From contig JAHFRL010000008.1 of assembly GCA_023266235.1 (NCBI GenBank), positions 1 to 64,000 on the forward strand: a DNA stretch of 64,000 nt. The letters are read 5' to 3'. Origin of the DNA: Betaproteobacteria bacterium (GTDB taxonomy: Bacteria; Pseudomonadota; Gammaproteobacteria; Burkholderiales; SG8-41). Positions 26,110 through 36,233 of this stretch are shown piece after piece. The position numbers and the translations under genes were made by a program. The stretch's first letter is position 1. Each line of letters starts with the position of its first letter. Below the pieces are notes generated by a model that saw only the letters and a program-made list of their open reading frames with translations, was not told where the DNA came from and made no database searches.

Positions 26110-26936
26110 TGGCAACCTACGCGATCGGGGACATCCAGGGATGCTACTCGGCGTTACGCCGGCTGCTCGACCAGTGCCGGTTCGATCCGGCCCGCGACCG
26201 CCTGTGGCTCGTTGGCGACCTCGTCAATCGCGGCCCGCAATCGCTCGCCGTGCTGCGCTTCGTGAAAAACCTCGGCGCGCGCGCCATCACCCTGCTCGGC
26301 AATCACGATCTGCACCTGCTGGTGGTCGCCGCCGGTCACGTCAAGCCGCATCGCGGCGACACGCTCGCCGCGATATTGCGCGCGCCCGACCGCGACGAGC
26401 TGCTCGACTGGCTGCGCCGCCGCAAAATGATGCACGCCGGCGCCGGCTACGCGATGGTGCACGCGGGGCTGCTGCCGCAGTGGTCGATCGCGAAAGCGCT
26501 CAAGCTCGCGCGCGAAGTCGAAGTTGCGCTGCGAGGCGACGCATATGACGATTTTCTGCGCCACATGTACGGCAACCAGCCCGATCGCTGGCGCGACGAC
26601 CTGGCCGGCATCGAGCGGCTGCGCGTGATCACCAATGTGATGACGCGCATGCGCATCTGCACCGTCGACGGGAAAATGGAATTTGCGCACAAGGGCAAGC
26701 CGGTCAACTTGCCGCGGGGTTATCTGCCGTGGTTCAGCGTGCCGCGGCGCCGCAGCCAGGGCACGCCCGTAATCTTCGGCCACTGGGCGGCGTTGGGCCT
26801 GTATACCGAATCGAACGTAATTGCACTCGATACCGGCTGCGTGTGGGGCGGTGCATTGAGCGCGCTCAGGCTCTCCGACCGGAAGCTTTATCAGCACGCC
26901 GCCGCGGAGCTGGCACGCCCAGCGCGCCGGCAATAA
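26109..26936 (+). CDS. apaH: Symmetrical bis(5'-nucleosyl)-tetraphosphatase ApaH
   Basis: Hydrolyses Ap4A to two ADP and removes Np4 caps from RNA. The 275-residue calcineurin-like phosphatase has the full metal-site set: GDIQGCY, GDLVNRGPQSL, LLGNHD, MVHAGL and FGHWAALG. The length matches E. coli ApaH. Its start overlaps the peptidase stop (TAATGG). Its last 71 bases overlap the 3' end of plsC on the opposite strand. Confidence 0.96.
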   Translation: MATYAIGDIQGCYSALRRLLDQCRFDPARDRLWLVGDLVNRGPQSLAVLRFVKNLGARAITLLGNHDLHLLVVAAGHVKPHRGDTLAAILRAPDRDELLDWLRRRKMMHAGAGYAMVHAGLLPQWSIAKALKLAREVEVALRGDAYDDFLRHMYGNQPDRWRDDLAGIERLRVITNVMTRMRICTVDGKMEFAHKGKPVNLPRGYLPWFSVPRRRSQGTPVIFGHWAALGLYTESNVIALDTGCVWGGALSALRLSDRKLYQHAAAELARPARRQ

Positions 26937-27672
26937 GCCGCGACGCCTCGTGCGCGAGCTCGCGCCGGTGCATGCCGGCGGAGGCGAGCGGCGGCAGGAA
27001 CCGCAGCTGCGCGTAAATCACCGGCTGCGTCAACATCAGCAACAACGATTCGAGCATCGACTTGTCGCCCTCGTAATCCGCTTCGCTGCACAAACTGCCG
27101 TCAGCGCGCGTATAGCGGATCGCGACCGGGTACAACATCGCATCGCAAGCGAGCGCCGGCTGCAACAGCGAGGCATGGAATGGCAGTACCACGTCGCCGG
27201 CGCTGGTGTAGCCTTCCGGAAACACCACCAACGTATCGCCCTGCCGCAACGCTGCCACCACCTGCGCGTTGATGTGCGCCGTGTGATGACGGCGTGCGCG
27301 CTCGATGAACAGCGCGCTGCCCTGCGCGCACAGCCAGCCGAACACCGGCCAGCGCCGGATTTCCGATTTGGCGACGAAACGCACCTTGCGCACCGCATTG
27401 ATCGCGAAGATGTCGAGCCACGACACGTGGTTGGCGACGATCATCGCCGGGGAAACGCCGGCGACGGGGGGCGCGCCGTTCACTTTTACGCGTACCGCGA
27501 GGATTGCAAGCAGGCGCGCCGTCCAGCGCCGCACCCAGCCCATGCGTTGTGCGTCATCGTAAAACGGAAAACACACGGCCACGATTGCAACGGCGCGCGC
27601 AAGGTGCAGCGCAAGCCGGGTGAGACGGAACAACCGCGTGATGAATTTTGTGGGGTTGACGCGCAGGCTCAA
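26866..27672 (-). CDS. plsC: 1-acyl-sn-glycerol-3-phosphate acyltransferase
   Basis: Acylates lysophosphatidic acid in membrane lipid synthesis. The 268-residue protein has a hydrophobic N-terminus (LHLARAVAIVAVCFPFY) and the acyltransferase motifs NHVSWLDIF (HX4D), LFIERARR, FPEGYTSAGD and YPVAIRY. The only start giving the whole membrane anchor is a TTG at 27672; no ATG is available in that region. The C-terminal tail is antisense to the end of apaH. Confidence 0.9.
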   Translation of the reverse strand: MSLRVNPTKFITRLFRLTRLALHLARAVAIVAVCFPFYDDAQRMGWVRRWTARLLAILAVRVKVNGAPPVAGVSPAMIVANHVSWLDIFAINAVRKVRFVAKSEIRRWPVFGWLCAQGSALFIERARRHHTAHINAQVVAALRQGDTLVVFPEGYTSAGDVVLPFHASLLQPALACDAMLYPVAIRYTRADGSLCSEADYEGDKSMLESLLLMLTQPVIYAQLRFLPPLASAGMHRRELAHEASRLIAGALGVPAPRRRADKASGRRA

Positions 27673-27718
27673 GCTAGGCGGCCACGGCTGTCAACAATCG
27701 TTCCATATCCACCTCCGA

Positions 27719-28654
27719 TTACCACACCGTCGTGCCGAAGTTCTGCTTGAAGCAGCCTGCAACCTCGTCGCGCGTGAAATGGTGGTTCTGCCCGCCGCGG
27801 TGCTCGATTTTTAACGCGCCGAGCAGTGACGCGAGCCGGCCGGTGTGCTGCCACTCCATGCCGTTGGCGATGCCGTACAGCAGGCCCGCGCGGTAGGCAT
27901 CGCCGCAACCGGTCGGATCGACGATGCTGTCCGCCTTGACGCACGGGATCTCGATCTGCTCGCCGCCGGTGAAAATCAAAGACCCCTTCGCTCCGAGCGT
28001 CACCACCAGCGCCTTGACGTGCTGCGCGATCTGGTCGAGCCGCAGCTGCGTTTTTTCCTGCAGCATCTGGCCTTCGTAATCGTTGACCGCGACGAAATCC
28101 GCAAGACGCACCAACTCGAGCAGCTCGGCGCCATCGAACATCGGCAACCCCTGGCCGGGATCGAACAGGAACGGAATGCCGGCCGCGTGAAATTCGCGCG
28201 CATGCTGCAGCATACCTTCGCGGCCGTCCGGCGCCACGATGCCAAGCCTGACATCGCTGGCATCATGGACGTGATTCAGGTGCGAATGGTTCATCGCGCC
28301 CGGGTGAAACGCGGTGATCTGGTTGTCGTCGAGATCGGTGGTGATGAACGCCTGCGCGGTGAAAGTTTCCGGCACGTGCCGCACGTGGCGCTGCGCCAGG
28401 CCGAGCCGGTCGAGGCGGTAGGCGTAGGGCTGATGATCGTCGCCGACGGTCGCCATGATCAGCGGCCGGCCGCCGAGCAGCTGCAGGTTATAAGCGATGT
28501 TGCCGGCGCAGCCGCCGAACTCGCGGCGCAGATCGGGCACCAGGAACGCGACGTTGAGGATGTGCAGCTGCTCGGGCAGGATGTGATCCTTGAATCGCCC
28601 CTTGAACACCATGATGTTGTCGTAGGCGATCGAGCCGCAGATCAACGTGTGCAT
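27719..28654 (-). CDS. PfkB-family carbohydrate (adenosine-kinase-like) kinase
   Basis: A 311-residue ribokinase-fold kinase. It begins LICGSIAYDNIMVF, has the substrate-side glycine motif FGGCAGNIAYNLQLLGG and the C-terminal PfkB signature DPTGCGDAYRAGLL with the catalytic aspartate. VVTLGAKGSLIF is the usual nucleotide-binding strand. Similar proteins are annotated as adenosine or sugar kinases. The substrate cannot be fixed from sequence. It stands alone between plsC and mscL, 46 bases upstream of plsC on the same strand. Confidence 0.88.
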   Translation of the reverse strand: MHTLICGSIAYDNIMVFKGRFKDHILPEQLHILNVAFLVPDLRREFGGCAGNIAYNLQLLGGRPLIMATVGDDHQPYAYRLDRLGLAQRHVRHVPETFTAQAFITTDLDDNQITAFHPGAMNHSHLNHVHDASDVRLGIVAPDGREGMLQHAREFHAAGIPFLFDPGQGLPMFDGAELLELVRLADFVAVNDYEGQMLQEKTQLRLDQIAQHVKALVVTLGAKGSLIFTGGEQIEIPCVKADSIVDPTGCGDAYRAGLLYGIANGMEWQHTGRLASLLGALKIEHRGGQNHHFTRDEVAGCFKQNFGTTVW

Positions 28655-28779
28655 GAAAAAGCCCTTCCGAGAGATGCGGATTATACCATCCGCCGCACGG
28701 CGCTCGCCGCGGCGCCTGCGCGCCTTCTGCTATCATCACACCGCGGTTTTTACTGACGCGCTGACGGAGGGTGGATGCC

Positions 28780-29199
28780 ATGCTGCAAGAGTTCAAGAAA
28801 TTCGCGATGCGAGGCAACGTCGTCGACATGGCGGTCGGCATCATCATCGGCGCCGCATTCGGCAAGATCGTGGATTCGCTGGTGAAGGACCTGATCATGC
28901 CGCCGATCGGGTTCCTGCTCGGCAAGGTCGATTTTTCCAATCTGTTCCTCGTGCTGAAGGAAGGCGCGGGCACCGGGCCCTACCTGAGCGTCGAAGCGGC
29001 GCAGAAAGCCGGCGCCGTGACTTTCAATTACGGCATCTTCATCAATACCCTGATCTCATTCCTGATCGTCGCGTTCGCGGTGTTCCTGCTGATTCGCGCG
29101 ATCAATCGGCTGAAGGCCGCGGAGCCGCCGGCGGCCCCAACTGCAACGCCGGAAGATATCGTGTTGCTACGTGAAATACGCGATGCGCTGAAAAACTAG
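28780..29199 (+). CDS. mscL: Large-conductance mechanosensitive channel MscL
   Basis: An inner-membrane pentameric channel that opens under hypo-osmotic shock. The 139-residue protein begins [20 protein letters not shown], closely matching the MscL N-terminus. Two transmembrane helices ([17 protein letters not shown] and [19 protein letters not shown]) and a C-terminal helical bundle follow. The ATG at 28780 is chosen over a GTG at 28771 because GGAGG (28766-28770) then has nine-base spacing. Confidence 0.96.
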   Translation: MLQEFKKFAMRGNVVDMAVGIIIGAAFGKIVDSLVKDLIMPPIGFLLGKVDFSNLFLVLKEGAGTGPYLSVEAAQKAGAVTFNYGIFINTLISFLIVAFAVFLLIRAINRLKAAEPPAAPTATPEDIVLLREIRDALKN

Positions 29200-29238
29200 A
29201 GATCGCCAAACCGAAACGGCGCGGACCTCGGGTCGCAA

Positions 29239-29628
29239 TCACTCGGCAATCGGGCCTCCCGCGCTCACCAGCACGAGCAACCACACCACGACTGCGTTGA
29301 TCACCGACAGCATCACCGCAGCGCTGCCGAAATCCTTGGCGCGCTTGGCGAGCACGTGGTTCTCGAGCGAGATCCGATCGGTAATCGCCTCAATCGCCGA
29401 GTTGAGCAGCTCGACGATCAGCACCAGCAGCACGCTGCCCACCATCAACGCCTTGGCGATGCTGCCCACGTGCATCGAGAATGCGAGCGGGATCAGGATC
29501 AGCGCGAGCAGGACTTCGAGGCGAAACGCGTCTTCATGCTTGAAAGCGGCGGCAAAACCATCGAGCGAATAAAAAAGCGCATTCCAGAGACGCTTCAAGC
29601 CAGTTTTTCCTTTGTAATGACTATTCAT
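29239..29628 (-). CDS. dgkA: Diacylglycerol kinase DgkA
   Basis: A 129-residue integral membrane kinase that recycles diacylglycerol to phosphatidic acid. Three hydrophobic helices and the signature [15 protein letters not shown] are present, plus [12 protein letters not shown] near the N-terminus. The ATG overlaps the gcvPB stop by four bases (ATGA), so it is the last gene of the glycine-cleavage run. It lies tail to tail with mscL. Confidence 0.95.
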   Translation of the reverse strand: MNSHYKGKTGLKRLWNALFYSLDGFAAAFKHEDAFRLEVLLALILIPLAFSMHVGSIAKALMVGSVLLVLIVELLNSAIEAITDRISLENHVLAKRAKDFGSAAVMLSVINAVVVWLLVLVSAGGPIAE

Positions 29629-31091
29629 CCGCCGCCCGCGCGGCGCGCGCCGCGCCAGACGAGGTCGAGTTCGCGCGCGGCCCTGACCTCGTCGAGCCGG
29701 CGCACCGGCGTGGTGTGCGGTGCTGTCTTCACCAGCGCGGGCTCGTGGTGCGCTTCGTCAAGTATCTCCTTCATCGCCTGCACGAACGCATCGAGCGTCT
29801 GCTTCGATTCGGTCTCGGTCGGCTCGATCAGCAGGCATTCAGCCACCAGCAGCGGGAAGTAGGTGGTCGGCGCGTGGAAGCCCTTGTCGAGCAGCCGCTT
29901 GGCGACGTCCATCGCGGTAACGCCGGTTTTTTCCTTGAGGTTTTTCAACGTGACGCAGAATTCGTGGCTCGCGCGGCGCGTCGGAAACGCGATTTCAAAG
30001 CCGGCTTTCCCGAGCTCGACCATCAGATAGTTGGCGTTGAGCGTGGCAAACTCGGCGATGCGCTGCATGCCCTCGCGGCCGAGCAGCCGCGCATAAACAT
30101 AGGCCCGCAGCAGCACGCCGGCATTGCCGAGGTGCCCCGCCAGGCGGCCGATCGACTGCGGCAGGTCCTTGTCATCGGCCAGCCGGTAATTGTCGTCCTC
30201 CCTCGCCACCGTGGGCAGCGGCAGATAGGGCAGCAACCGCGTTGCGGCACCGACCGGGCCGGCGCCAGGGCCGCCGCCGCCGTGCGGCGTCGAGAACGTC
30301 TTGTGCAGATTGATGTGGATCACGTCGAAGCCCATGTCGCCGGGCTTGACCTTGCCGAGGATCCCGTTCAGGTTGGCGCCGTCGTAATACAACAGCCCGC
30401 CGGCGCCGTGCACGATTTTTTCAATCCCGAGGATGGTGCGCTCGAACACGCCGAGCGTCGAAGGATTGGTGAGCATCAGTCCCGCAGTGCGCGGCCCGAC
30501 CGCCGCTTGCAGCGCAGCAAGCTCGACATTGCCTTCGCGGTCGGTCGGAATCTCTTTTACCGTATAACCGCACATCACCGCCGAGGCCGGGTTGGTGCCG
30601 TGCGCCGCATCCGGCACCAGCATTTCGGTGCGCGCACTGTCGCCACGCGCCACGTGATAGGCGCGGATCATCGCCACGCCCGCGAACTCGCCCTGCGCGC
30701 CCGCCATCGGCGCCAGGCTCACGCCGGCCATGCCGGTCACGTCCTTCAGCATTTCCTGCAGCTCGAACAGGCAGGCGAGAAAGCCCTGCCCGGTGTCGGC
30801 CGGCGCGTCGGGATGGCGCGCGAGGAACTGCGGCAGCATCGCGAGGTGATTGCATGCACGCGGGTTGTATTTCATGGTGCACGAGCCGAGCGGATAGAGC
30901 TGGGTGTCGATAGAGAAGTTCTTCTGCGATAGGCCAGTGTAATGGCGCACCGCGTCGAGCTCCGACACCTCCGGCAGCAGCGGACGCGAAGCGCGGCGAC
31001 AAGTCTCGGGAATCGCGTTCAAGTCAGGCGCGGCCATTGGCGCCTGCGCTGCGTTGCGCCGGCCGGGTCTGGATAGTTCAAAAATCAGCAT
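29625..31091 (-). CDS. gcvPB: Glycine dehydrogenase (decarboxylating) subunit 2 (P-protein beta)
   Basis: With GcvPA it forms the P-protein that decarboxylates glycine and loads the aminomethyl group onto GcvH lipoate. The 488-residue PLP protein starts [12 protein letters not shown]. The PLP lysine is about residue 264 in [17 protein letters not shown], and [10 protein letters not shown] and [12 protein letters not shown] are further conserved blocks. A split P-protein is the less common form in proteobacteria, many of which have one fused GcvP. It follows gcvPA by 28 bases. Confidence 0.96.
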   Translation of the reverse strand: MLIFELSRPGRRNAAQAPMAAPDLNAIPETCRRASRPLLPEVSELDAVRHYTGLSQKNFSIDTQLYPLGSCTMKYNPRACNHLAMLPQFLARHPDAPADTGQGFLACLFELQEMLKDVTGMAGVSLAPMAGAQGEFAGVAMIRAYHVARGDSARTEMLVPDAAHGTNPASAVMCGYTVKEIPTDREGNVELAALQAAVGPRTAGLMLTNPSTLGVFERTILGIEKIVHGAGGLLYYDGANLNGILGKVKPGDMGFDVIHINLHKTFSTPHGGGGPGAGPVGAATRLLPYLPLPTVAREDDNYRLADDKDLPQSIGRLAGHLGNAGVLLRAYVYARLLGREGMQRIAEFATLNANYLMVELGKAGFEIAFPTRRASHEFCVTLKNLKEKTGVTAMDVAKRLLDKGFHAPTTYFPLLVAECLLIEPTETESKQTLDAFVQAMKEILDEAHHEPALVKTAPHTTPVRRLDEVRAARELDLVWRGARRAGGG

Positions 31092-31119
31092 TCATCGCCC
31101 TCTCGCAAGCACTCGCCTC

Positions 31120-32523
31120 TCACCTCTCACGTCTTTTCGGCTTGAGCGCGCAGCCCGCGGCGCGGAAGCGGCGGCCGAGGATGCGCTTCATATTGTCGGC
31201 GTAGCGCCCGAGATCGTCGTCGCGCTTGGTTTCGGTCGCGCATACCAGCAGCGCGTCGCCGAGCTCGGGGTAGTCCTGCGTCAACGCACGGCCGCCCAGT
31301 ATGCCCTGCGCCTTGAGCGCCTCCAGCGCTTCACCAACCGGCGCGTTGAGCTGCAGCACGAATTCATGAAACACCGGGCCGCTGAACGCGCGCTTGACCC
31401 CGGGCAGCGCAGTGAGTTGCCGCATGAGTTTGAGTGCGTTTGAGTGACATGTCTGTGCAACGCGCGCGAGGCCGTCGGGCCCGAGCAGCGCCATGTAGAT
31501 CGTCGCCGCGGTCACCATCAGGCCCTGGTTGGTGCAGATGTTGGACGTCGCTTTCGAACGGCGGATGTGCTGCTCGCGCGCCTGCAGCGTCAGCACGTAC
31601 CCCGGCTTGCCGCCGGCGTCGACGGTGCGGCCGACGATGCGCCCCGGCATCTGCCGCACATACTGCTCGCGGCACGCCATGAAGCCGAAATACGGGCCGC
31701 CGCCGGCGAGCGGCGCGCCGAGCGGCTGCCCCTCGCCGACCACGATGTCGGCGCCGCCTGCGCCCCACTCGCCCGGCGGCCGCAACAGCGCGAGCGAAAT
31801 CGGGTTCACCACCGCGACGGCAAGCATGCCGTTCGCTTTTGCCCACGCCGTCAGATCATCGACCGGCTCGAGCACGCCGAAGAAATTCGGCTGCGGTATC
31901 ACCAGCGCCGCGAAGCCCTGCCCGGCAAACTTCTGCAGCGCGGCAGGAATCACGTGGCCGGACTCGGTGCAGTACGGGACTTCGACGATCTCGATGTGCT
32001 GGTGCTTGACGATGGTGCGGGCCACCTCGCGGTAGACCGGGTGCACGGTCGCCGGCATCAGCACGCGCTTCGAGCTCTGGTGCGCGCGCACCGCCATCAG
32101 CACCGCTTCGGCGAGCGCCGAAGCGCCGTCGTAGAGACTGGCATTGGTGATGTCCATCGCGGTCAGCGATGCCATCATCGACTGGTATTCGTAGAGCACT
32201 TGCAGCGTGCCCTGGCTCGCCTCGGCCTGATACGGCGTATACGCGGAATAGAACTCCCCGCGCGTCGCGATCTGCCATACCGCCGCCGGAATGTGATGCT
32301 CGTAGGCGCCGGCGCCGATGAAATTGAGCCAGCGGCCGTCGCGCTCGGCGCGCTCGTGCATCAGCCGCGTGATTTCCATTTCGCCCACGCCGGGCGGGAT
32401 GCCGGGCAGTCCGCCGCCGCGCAGCGACGCCGGGATCTCGTCGAACAGATCGTCGATCGTCTTGACGCCGATCGCGGCAAGCATCGCGCTGACGTCGTTT
32501 TCGGTGTGCGGGATAAACGGCAT
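31120..32523 (-). CDS. gcvPA: Glycine dehydrogenase (decarboxylating) subunit 1 (P-protein alpha)
   Basis: A 467-residue partner of GcvPB. Typical sequence includes [15 protein letters not shown] at the start, [35 protein letters not shown] and [12 protein letters not shown]. The lysine that binds PLP is in the beta subunit, as expected for the split enzyme. It is preceded by an inverted-repeat element in the gap after gcvH. Confidence 0.96.
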   Translation of the reverse strand: MPFIPHTENDVSAMLAAIGVKTIDDLFDEIPASLRGGGLPGIPPGVGEMEITRLMHERAERDGRWLNFIGAGAYEHHIPAAVWQIATRGEFYSAYTPYQAEASQGTLQVLYEYQSMMASLTAMDITNASLYDGASALAEAVLMAVRAHQSSKRVLMPATVHPVYREVARTIVKHQHIEIVEVPYCTESGHVIPAALQKFAGQGFAALVIPQPNFFGVLEPVDDLTAWAKANGMLAVAVVNPISLALLRPPGEWGAGGADIVVGEGQPLGAPLAGGGPYFGFMACREQYVRQMPGRIVGRTVDAGGKPGYVLTLQAREQHIRRSKATSNICTNQGLMVTAATIYMALLGPDGLARVAQTCHSNALKLMRQLTALPGVKRAFSGPVFHEFVLQLNAPVGEALEALKAQGILGGRALTQDYPELGDALLVCATETKRDDDLGRYADNMKRILGRRFRAAGCALKPKRRER

Positions 32524-32530
32524 GGGCTTA

Positions 32531-32625
32531 GTGAAACGTGAAAAGTGAAAAGTGAAATGTAGAAGCGATTGCCGGCATCACCGCGAGATTTGGCGTTTCA
32601 CGTTTCACCTTTCACCTTTCACGTA
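32531..32625. repeat. Intergenic inverted-repeat element with tandem GTGAAAA units
   Basis: The left arm (32531-32560) is GTGAAACGTGAAAAGTGAAA with a further unit. The right arm (32592-32624) is its reverse complement with small changes (TTTCACGTTTCACCTTTCAC). About 30 unique bases separate them. It occupies the whole gcvH-gcvPA gap and could form a strong hairpin in the mRNA. Confidence 0.85.
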
Positions 32626-32626
32626 G

Positions 32627-33016
32627 TTAATGCTTTTCCGCATCTGCGATAGCCTGGTACGCAGCCGCATCGAGAAGTCCGCCCAGTTCCGCCGGATTGT
32701 CCGGCTTCAGTTTGAACATCCACGCCGCGTAAGCGTCGGCGTTGATTTTCTCCGGCGCGTCGGCAAGCTCGGCATTCGCCGCGACCACTTCCCCCGACAG
32801 CGGCGCATAAACGTCGGCGGCGGCTTTCACCGATTCCACTACCGCGCATTCCTCGCCCTGCTTCAGCTTGCGGCCGACCGCGGGGCTCTCGACGAACACC
32901 AGATCGCCGAGCATTTCCTGCGCGTGGTGCGTGATGCCGATGGTCACCGTGCCATCGGCTTCCTGTTTTATCCATTCGTGCGATTTGGTGTATTTGAGGT
33001 TCGCTGGTGCCGTCAT
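32627..33016 (-). CDS. gcvH: Glycine cleavage system H protein
   Basis: A 129-residue lipoyl carrier that shuttles the aminomethyl group between P, T and L proteins. The lipoylation site is Lys64 in [17 protein letters not shown], the same residue number as in E. coli. [10 protein letters not shown] at the N-terminus is also typical. GGAG lies six bases before the ATG. It sits between gcvT and gcvPA, with repeat elements on both sides. Confidence 0.97.
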   Translation of the reverse strand: MTAPANLKYTKSHEWIKQEADGTVTIGITHHAQEMLGDLVFVESPAVGRKLKQGEECAVVESVKAAADVYAPLSGEVVAANAELADAPEKINADAYAAWMFKLKPDNPAELGGLLDAAAYQAIADAEKH

Positions 33017-33035
33017 TTGTTAACTCCAGAAAAGC

Positions 33036-33165
33036 GCCGCCGCGGTGGACGCGGTGGACGCGGTGGACGCAGAGGAAAAACAATAAAACCCTGTTTTTAT
33101 TTTAACAAAGCCTTGTAAATGTTTTTTGAATTTCACCTCAGCGTCCTCCGTGTCTTCGGCGGCTG
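33036..33165. repeat. Inverted-repeat element with GCGGTGGAC triplet, reaching into gcvT
   Basis: Three exact tandem copies of GCGGTGGAC (33043-33069) followed by GCAGAGG form the left arm. The right arm, CCTCAGCGTCCTCCGTGTCT onward to 33165, is a degenerate reverse complement and lies inside the last ten codons of gcvT. An A/T-rich spacer (33070-33130) separates them. Confidence 0.75.
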
Positions 33166-34248
33166 GGCTGCAATCAAAACTTTGCCATAGCGCACGAACG
33201 GCGGCTTGACGACGCGCGCGCGCAGCATCTTGCCGCGCACCTCGACTGCGACTTCGTCGCCGGGCTTGACCGCGACCGGCACGCGCGCGAGCGCGATCGA
33301 CTGCCCGAGCGTCGGCCCGAAGCCGCCGCTGGTGATTTCACCGGCGCCATGCGCGGTCGTGACCGGCTGGTGGCTGCGCATCACGCCTTTGTCGATCAAC
33401 ACCAGACCGAGCGCCTGGCGCGCCGGGGACGACTGCAACAACGCGCTTTTGCCGATGAAATCGCGCGCCGCCTGCAAGTCCACCGTCCACGCGAGTCCGG
33501 TCTCGAGCGGCGTCGTGGTCTCGTCCATGTCCTGGCCGTAAAGATTCATGCCGGCTTCGAGCCGCAAGGTATCGCGCGCACCGAGACCAGCCGCGGCCAC
33601 ACCTAGCTCGCGCAGGCGCTGCCACAGCGCGACCCCCTGGGCGGCGGGTAATACGAGCTCGAATCCGTCCTCGCCGGTATAACCGGTGCGTGCCAGCATC
33701 ACTGCACCGAGATGCGTTGCGCTGAAATAAACCAGGCTGTCGCCTGCTGCCTGCGCTCCCGGCAGCGCCTGATAAACCCTGGCTCGCGCATTGGGGCCCT
33801 GCACGGCGATGAGCGCGAGATCGCGACGCGCGCCAATGTTGACTTTCGGTGCATGCCGGTCACGCTGCGCAATAAGCCACGCGTAATCCTTGTCGGCGGT
33901 GCCGGCATTGACGACGAGCCGGAACCAGTCCTCAGTGAAAAAATAAACAATCAGATCGTCGATCACGCCGCCCGCGGGATTCAGCAGGCACGAATAAAGC
34001 GCCTTGCCCGGCTGTTTCAGGCGCTCGACGTTGTTGGCCAGCACGCAGGAAAGCAGCGCGCGGCTGCCGGCGCCGCGCATGTCGATTGCGAGCATGTGCG
34101 ACACGTCGAACATGCCGCAATCGCGCCGCACGCTGTGGTGCTCCTCGAGCTGCGAGCCGTAGTGCAGCGGCATGTCCCAGCCGCTGAAATCGACCATGCG
34201 CGCGCCCATCTCGCGATGGAGGGCATTGAGCGGCGTGGTTTTGAGCAC
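33133..34248 (-). CDS. gcvT: Glycine cleavage system T protein (aminomethyltransferase)
   Basis: Transfers the methylene group from aminomethyl-GcvH to tetrahydrofolate. The 371-residue protein begins with a GTG at 34248 ([20 protein letters not shown]), and shows [26 protein letters not shown] (conserved GYTGE) and the C-terminal barrel ([17 protein letters not shown]). A much longer upstream extension of the frame is not GcvT-like. Its extreme C-terminus, PPKTRRTLR, is encoded by the arm of the repeat element, so the tail differs from family norm. No glycine riboswitch is visible in the 41 bases before it. Confidence 0.95.
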   Translation of the reverse strand: MLKTTPLNALHREMGARMVDFSGWDMPLHYGSQLEEHHSVRRDCGMFDVSHMLAIDMRGAGSRALLSCVLANNVERLKQPGKALYSCLLNPAGGVIDDLIVYFFTEDWFRLVVNAGTADKDYAWLIAQRDRHAPKVNIGARRDLALIAVQGPNARARVYQALPGAQAAGDSLVYFSATHLGAVMLARTGYTGEDGFELVLPAAQGVALWQRLRELGVAAAGLGARDTLRLEAGMNLYGQDMDETTTPLETGLAWTVDLQAARDFIGKSALLQSSPARQALGLVLIDKGVMRSHQPVTTAHGAGEITSGGFGPTLGQSIALARVPVAVKPGDEVAVEVRGKMLRARVVKPPFVRYGKVLIAAQPPKTRRTLR

Positions 34249-34289
34249 CGTTATCGTCCCGTACTGCGGCGGTTCGCTGCCGGCGCAAA

Positions 34290-35216
34290 TCAGCGCGCCG
34301 GGGCCGCGAGCAGATCGAGACGAAAGCCGGCTGCGCCGAGATCGCCGGTGTCGAGATTGAGCCTGACCGTGATCTCGGCGTTGGGCGGAATGCCGGCGCG
34401 CGGGTGCTTGCCGGCGTCGAGATATTCGCCCGGCAGGAATATGCGGCGCGCGACAGTGTGCTCCTTGGTGTTGGTCAGCACTACGTCGAGGGCGGGGTAG
34501 CCGATCTCGATCGTCGCATGATTGCGCAACGTCGCAGTCAAGGCGATCAGGCCGGGATTGCCGGGATCGGTCGCCTGCATGTCGGAGGCTTCGATGCTGA
34601 TTTGCCGTGGCCGTTGCGGCAGTGCCGCCGTGCAGTGCAGCCGCTCGCACATCTGCGTGAGGTACGGCCGCGCCTCGGGCACGCTCGCCGCGATTTCACT
34701 GCGGTAGAAATAAGCGCCTTGCACGGCAAGCGCGAGCAACAACAGCAATATGCCGAACGCCCAACCGCCGCTGCGCTTTTGCGGCAAGGGCTCAACCGCG
34801 AACGCCGCAGCGGCCGGCAGCGGCTGCGGCCCTGGAACCATGGTACGCAAAGATGGCTCGGGCGTTGCGGGCTCGGCTTGCGGTGCTGGGTGCGGCGTCT
34901 CGAACGCGGGTCCCGGCACAGCTTCCGCCAGCGCGGGCATCGTCACCTCCTCAAATCGCAACTCCTCGCGCGGCGCCGGCGGCGTGGCTTCGATTACGGG
35001 CTGGGCTGCCGAATCTGCCGCAGGCTCCGGCTCATGGCCGGCCGGCTGCGGCCCGGCATCGAGCGGCGTGTCGGCGCGCAGCGTCGCCAGCGTCTTGAAG
35101 CCATCGAATACGTGCGCGCAGCGCCCGCAGCGCACCATGCCGTGCTGCGCCTGCAGCTGCGGCGGCGTCACCCGGAACGTGGTGCCGCACGACGGACATT
35201 GGGTGATCATGCTCAT
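34290..35216 (-). CDS. Zinc-ribbon (MJ0042) and DUF3426 domain membrane protein
   Basis: A 308-residue protein. The N-terminal zinc ribbon has two CxxC pairs ([12 protein letters not shown] and [12 protein letters not shown]). A long Pro/Ala/Glu-rich linker (about 50-135), one transmembrane helix ([17 protein letters not shown]) and a periplasmic DUF3426 beta domain follow. Function is unknown. The gene regularly follows prmA in betaproteobacteria, as here with a 17-base gap, and is followed by gcvT after 41 bases. Confidence 0.9.
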   Translation of the reverse strand: MSMITQCPSCGTTFRVTPPQLQAQHGMVRCGRCAHVFDGFKTLATLRADTPLDAGPQPAGHEPEPAADSAAQPVIEATPPAPREELRFEEVTMPALAEAVPGPAFETPHPAPQAEPATPEPSLRTMVPGPQPLPAAAAFAVEPLPQKRSGGWAFGILLLLLALAVQGAYFYRSEIAASVPEARPYLTQMCERLHCTAALPQRPRQISIEASDMQATDPGNPGLIALTATLRNHATIEIGYPALDVVLTNTKEHTVARRIFLPGEYLDAGKHPRAGIPPNAEITVRLNLDTGDLGAAGFRLDLLAAPAR

Positions 35217-35233
35217 GATTGCATCCGCCGCGC

Positions 35234-36124
35234 TCAGCGCCTGGTTCCGCTCAACAGCACCCAGCCTTCAGCGTGCTGCATGGTGTTCATGTCGAACCAC
35301 TCTCGATACGCGTTACCGACTGCTTCGGCCTGATGCTCGAGTATGCCCGACAGCACGATCTGTCCGCCGCGACGCGCGGCGCGTGCGAGCAGCGGGGCGA
35401 GCAGCGTCAATGGATTGGCGAGAATGTTGGCAAGCACGATGTCGGCGGCTTCGGATGGCGCGCGATCGGGCGTTTCAAACTGCGCCACGACCTGATTTTG
35501 CATCGCATTATGGCGTGCCGCAAGCAGCGCAGCGGGGTCGATGTCGACACCAGCCGCGCGCGCAGCACCGAGTTTGAGGGCTGCGATCGCGAGTATGCCC
35601 GAGCCGCAGCCGTAATCGAGCACGGCCTCGCCGCCGCGCAGATTGGCGTCGAGCCAGCCAAGGCACAACCGCGTCGTCGGGTGCGTGCCGGTGCCGAATG
35701 CGAGCCCCGGATCGATGACCAGGTTAATGGCACGGGGGTCGGGCGGCACGTGCCACGTCGGCACCACCCATAACCGCGGCGCTACGCGTACCGGCTGGAA
35801 CTGGCCCTGCGTTGCGCGCACCCAGTCGCGTTCGGCGATGCGCTCGACGTCGAAGCCGCACGCCGGATCGAGGCCGGCGGTGCGCAATGCCGCCGCGACG
35901 CGCACTGTAATGTCTTCGTTTTCATCGAACAGCGCACAGACTCTGGAGCGTTCCCATGCCGATGCCCCGGGCTCGCCCGGCTCGGCAAACAACGCGCGCT
36001 CGTGCGGCGTTCCCGCATGCGCGTCGGCCACCTCGACCGCCACCGCGCCCGCCTCGAGCAACGCGTCCGACAATGCCTCGACGCTGCCGGCGTCCACCGT
36101 TAGCGCGACGGAGATCCAGGACAT
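35234..36124 (-). CDS. prmA: Ribosomal protein L11 methyltransferase
   Basis: A 296-residue SAM-dependent methyltransferase that trimethylates ribosomal protein L11. The N-terminal L11-recognition domain starts MSWISVALTVDAGSVEALSD. The catalytic domain has FGTGTHPTTRLCL, motif I VLDYGCGSGILAIAA and the NILANPL catalytic-loop motif. The ATG at 36124 gives the normal length. Confidence 0.96.
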   Translation of the reverse strand: MSWISVALTVDAGSVEALSDALLEAGAVAVEVADAHAGTPHERALFAEPGEPGASAWERSRVCALFDENEDITVRVAAALRTAGLDPACGFDVERIAERDWVRATQGQFQPVRVAPRLWVVPTWHVPPDPRAINLVIDPGLAFGTGTHPTTRLCLGWLDANLRGGEAVLDYGCGSGILAIAALKLGAARAAGVDIDPAALLAARHNAMQNQVVAQFETPDRAPSEAADIVLANILANPLTLLAPLLARAARRGGQIVLSGILEHQAEAVGNAYREWFDMNTMQHAEGWVLLSGTRR

Positions 36125-36127
36125 TTT

Positions 36128-36221
36128 AGGATTGAGGATCGAGGATCGAGGCGTGAGGACGAAAAGAGAGACCGATTCCCGGCGCAAACAGACTTTCCCT
36201 CAATCCTCGATCCTCAATCCT
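36128..36221. repeat. Intergenic inverted-repeat element with GGATCGA/GGATTGA units
   Basis: The left arm (36128-36158) has tandem AGGATTG/AGGATCG units. The right arm (36199-36221) is CTCAATCCTCGATCCTCAAT plus CCT, their reverse complement. About 40 bases lie between. It fills the gap between prmA and accC. Confidence 0.85.
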
Positions 36222-36233
36222 GCTTTTTTCGCT

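Noticed and set aside
34249-34289. Glycine riboswitch before the glycine-cleavage genes
   Set aside because: Only 41 bases separate gcvT from the preceding gene, and no glycine aptamer-like sequence is visible there or before gcvH and gcvPA.
34249-34650. Upstream in-frame extension of gcvT
   Set aside because: It overlaps the DUF3426 gene and is not GcvT-like; the GTG at 34248 gives the family length.
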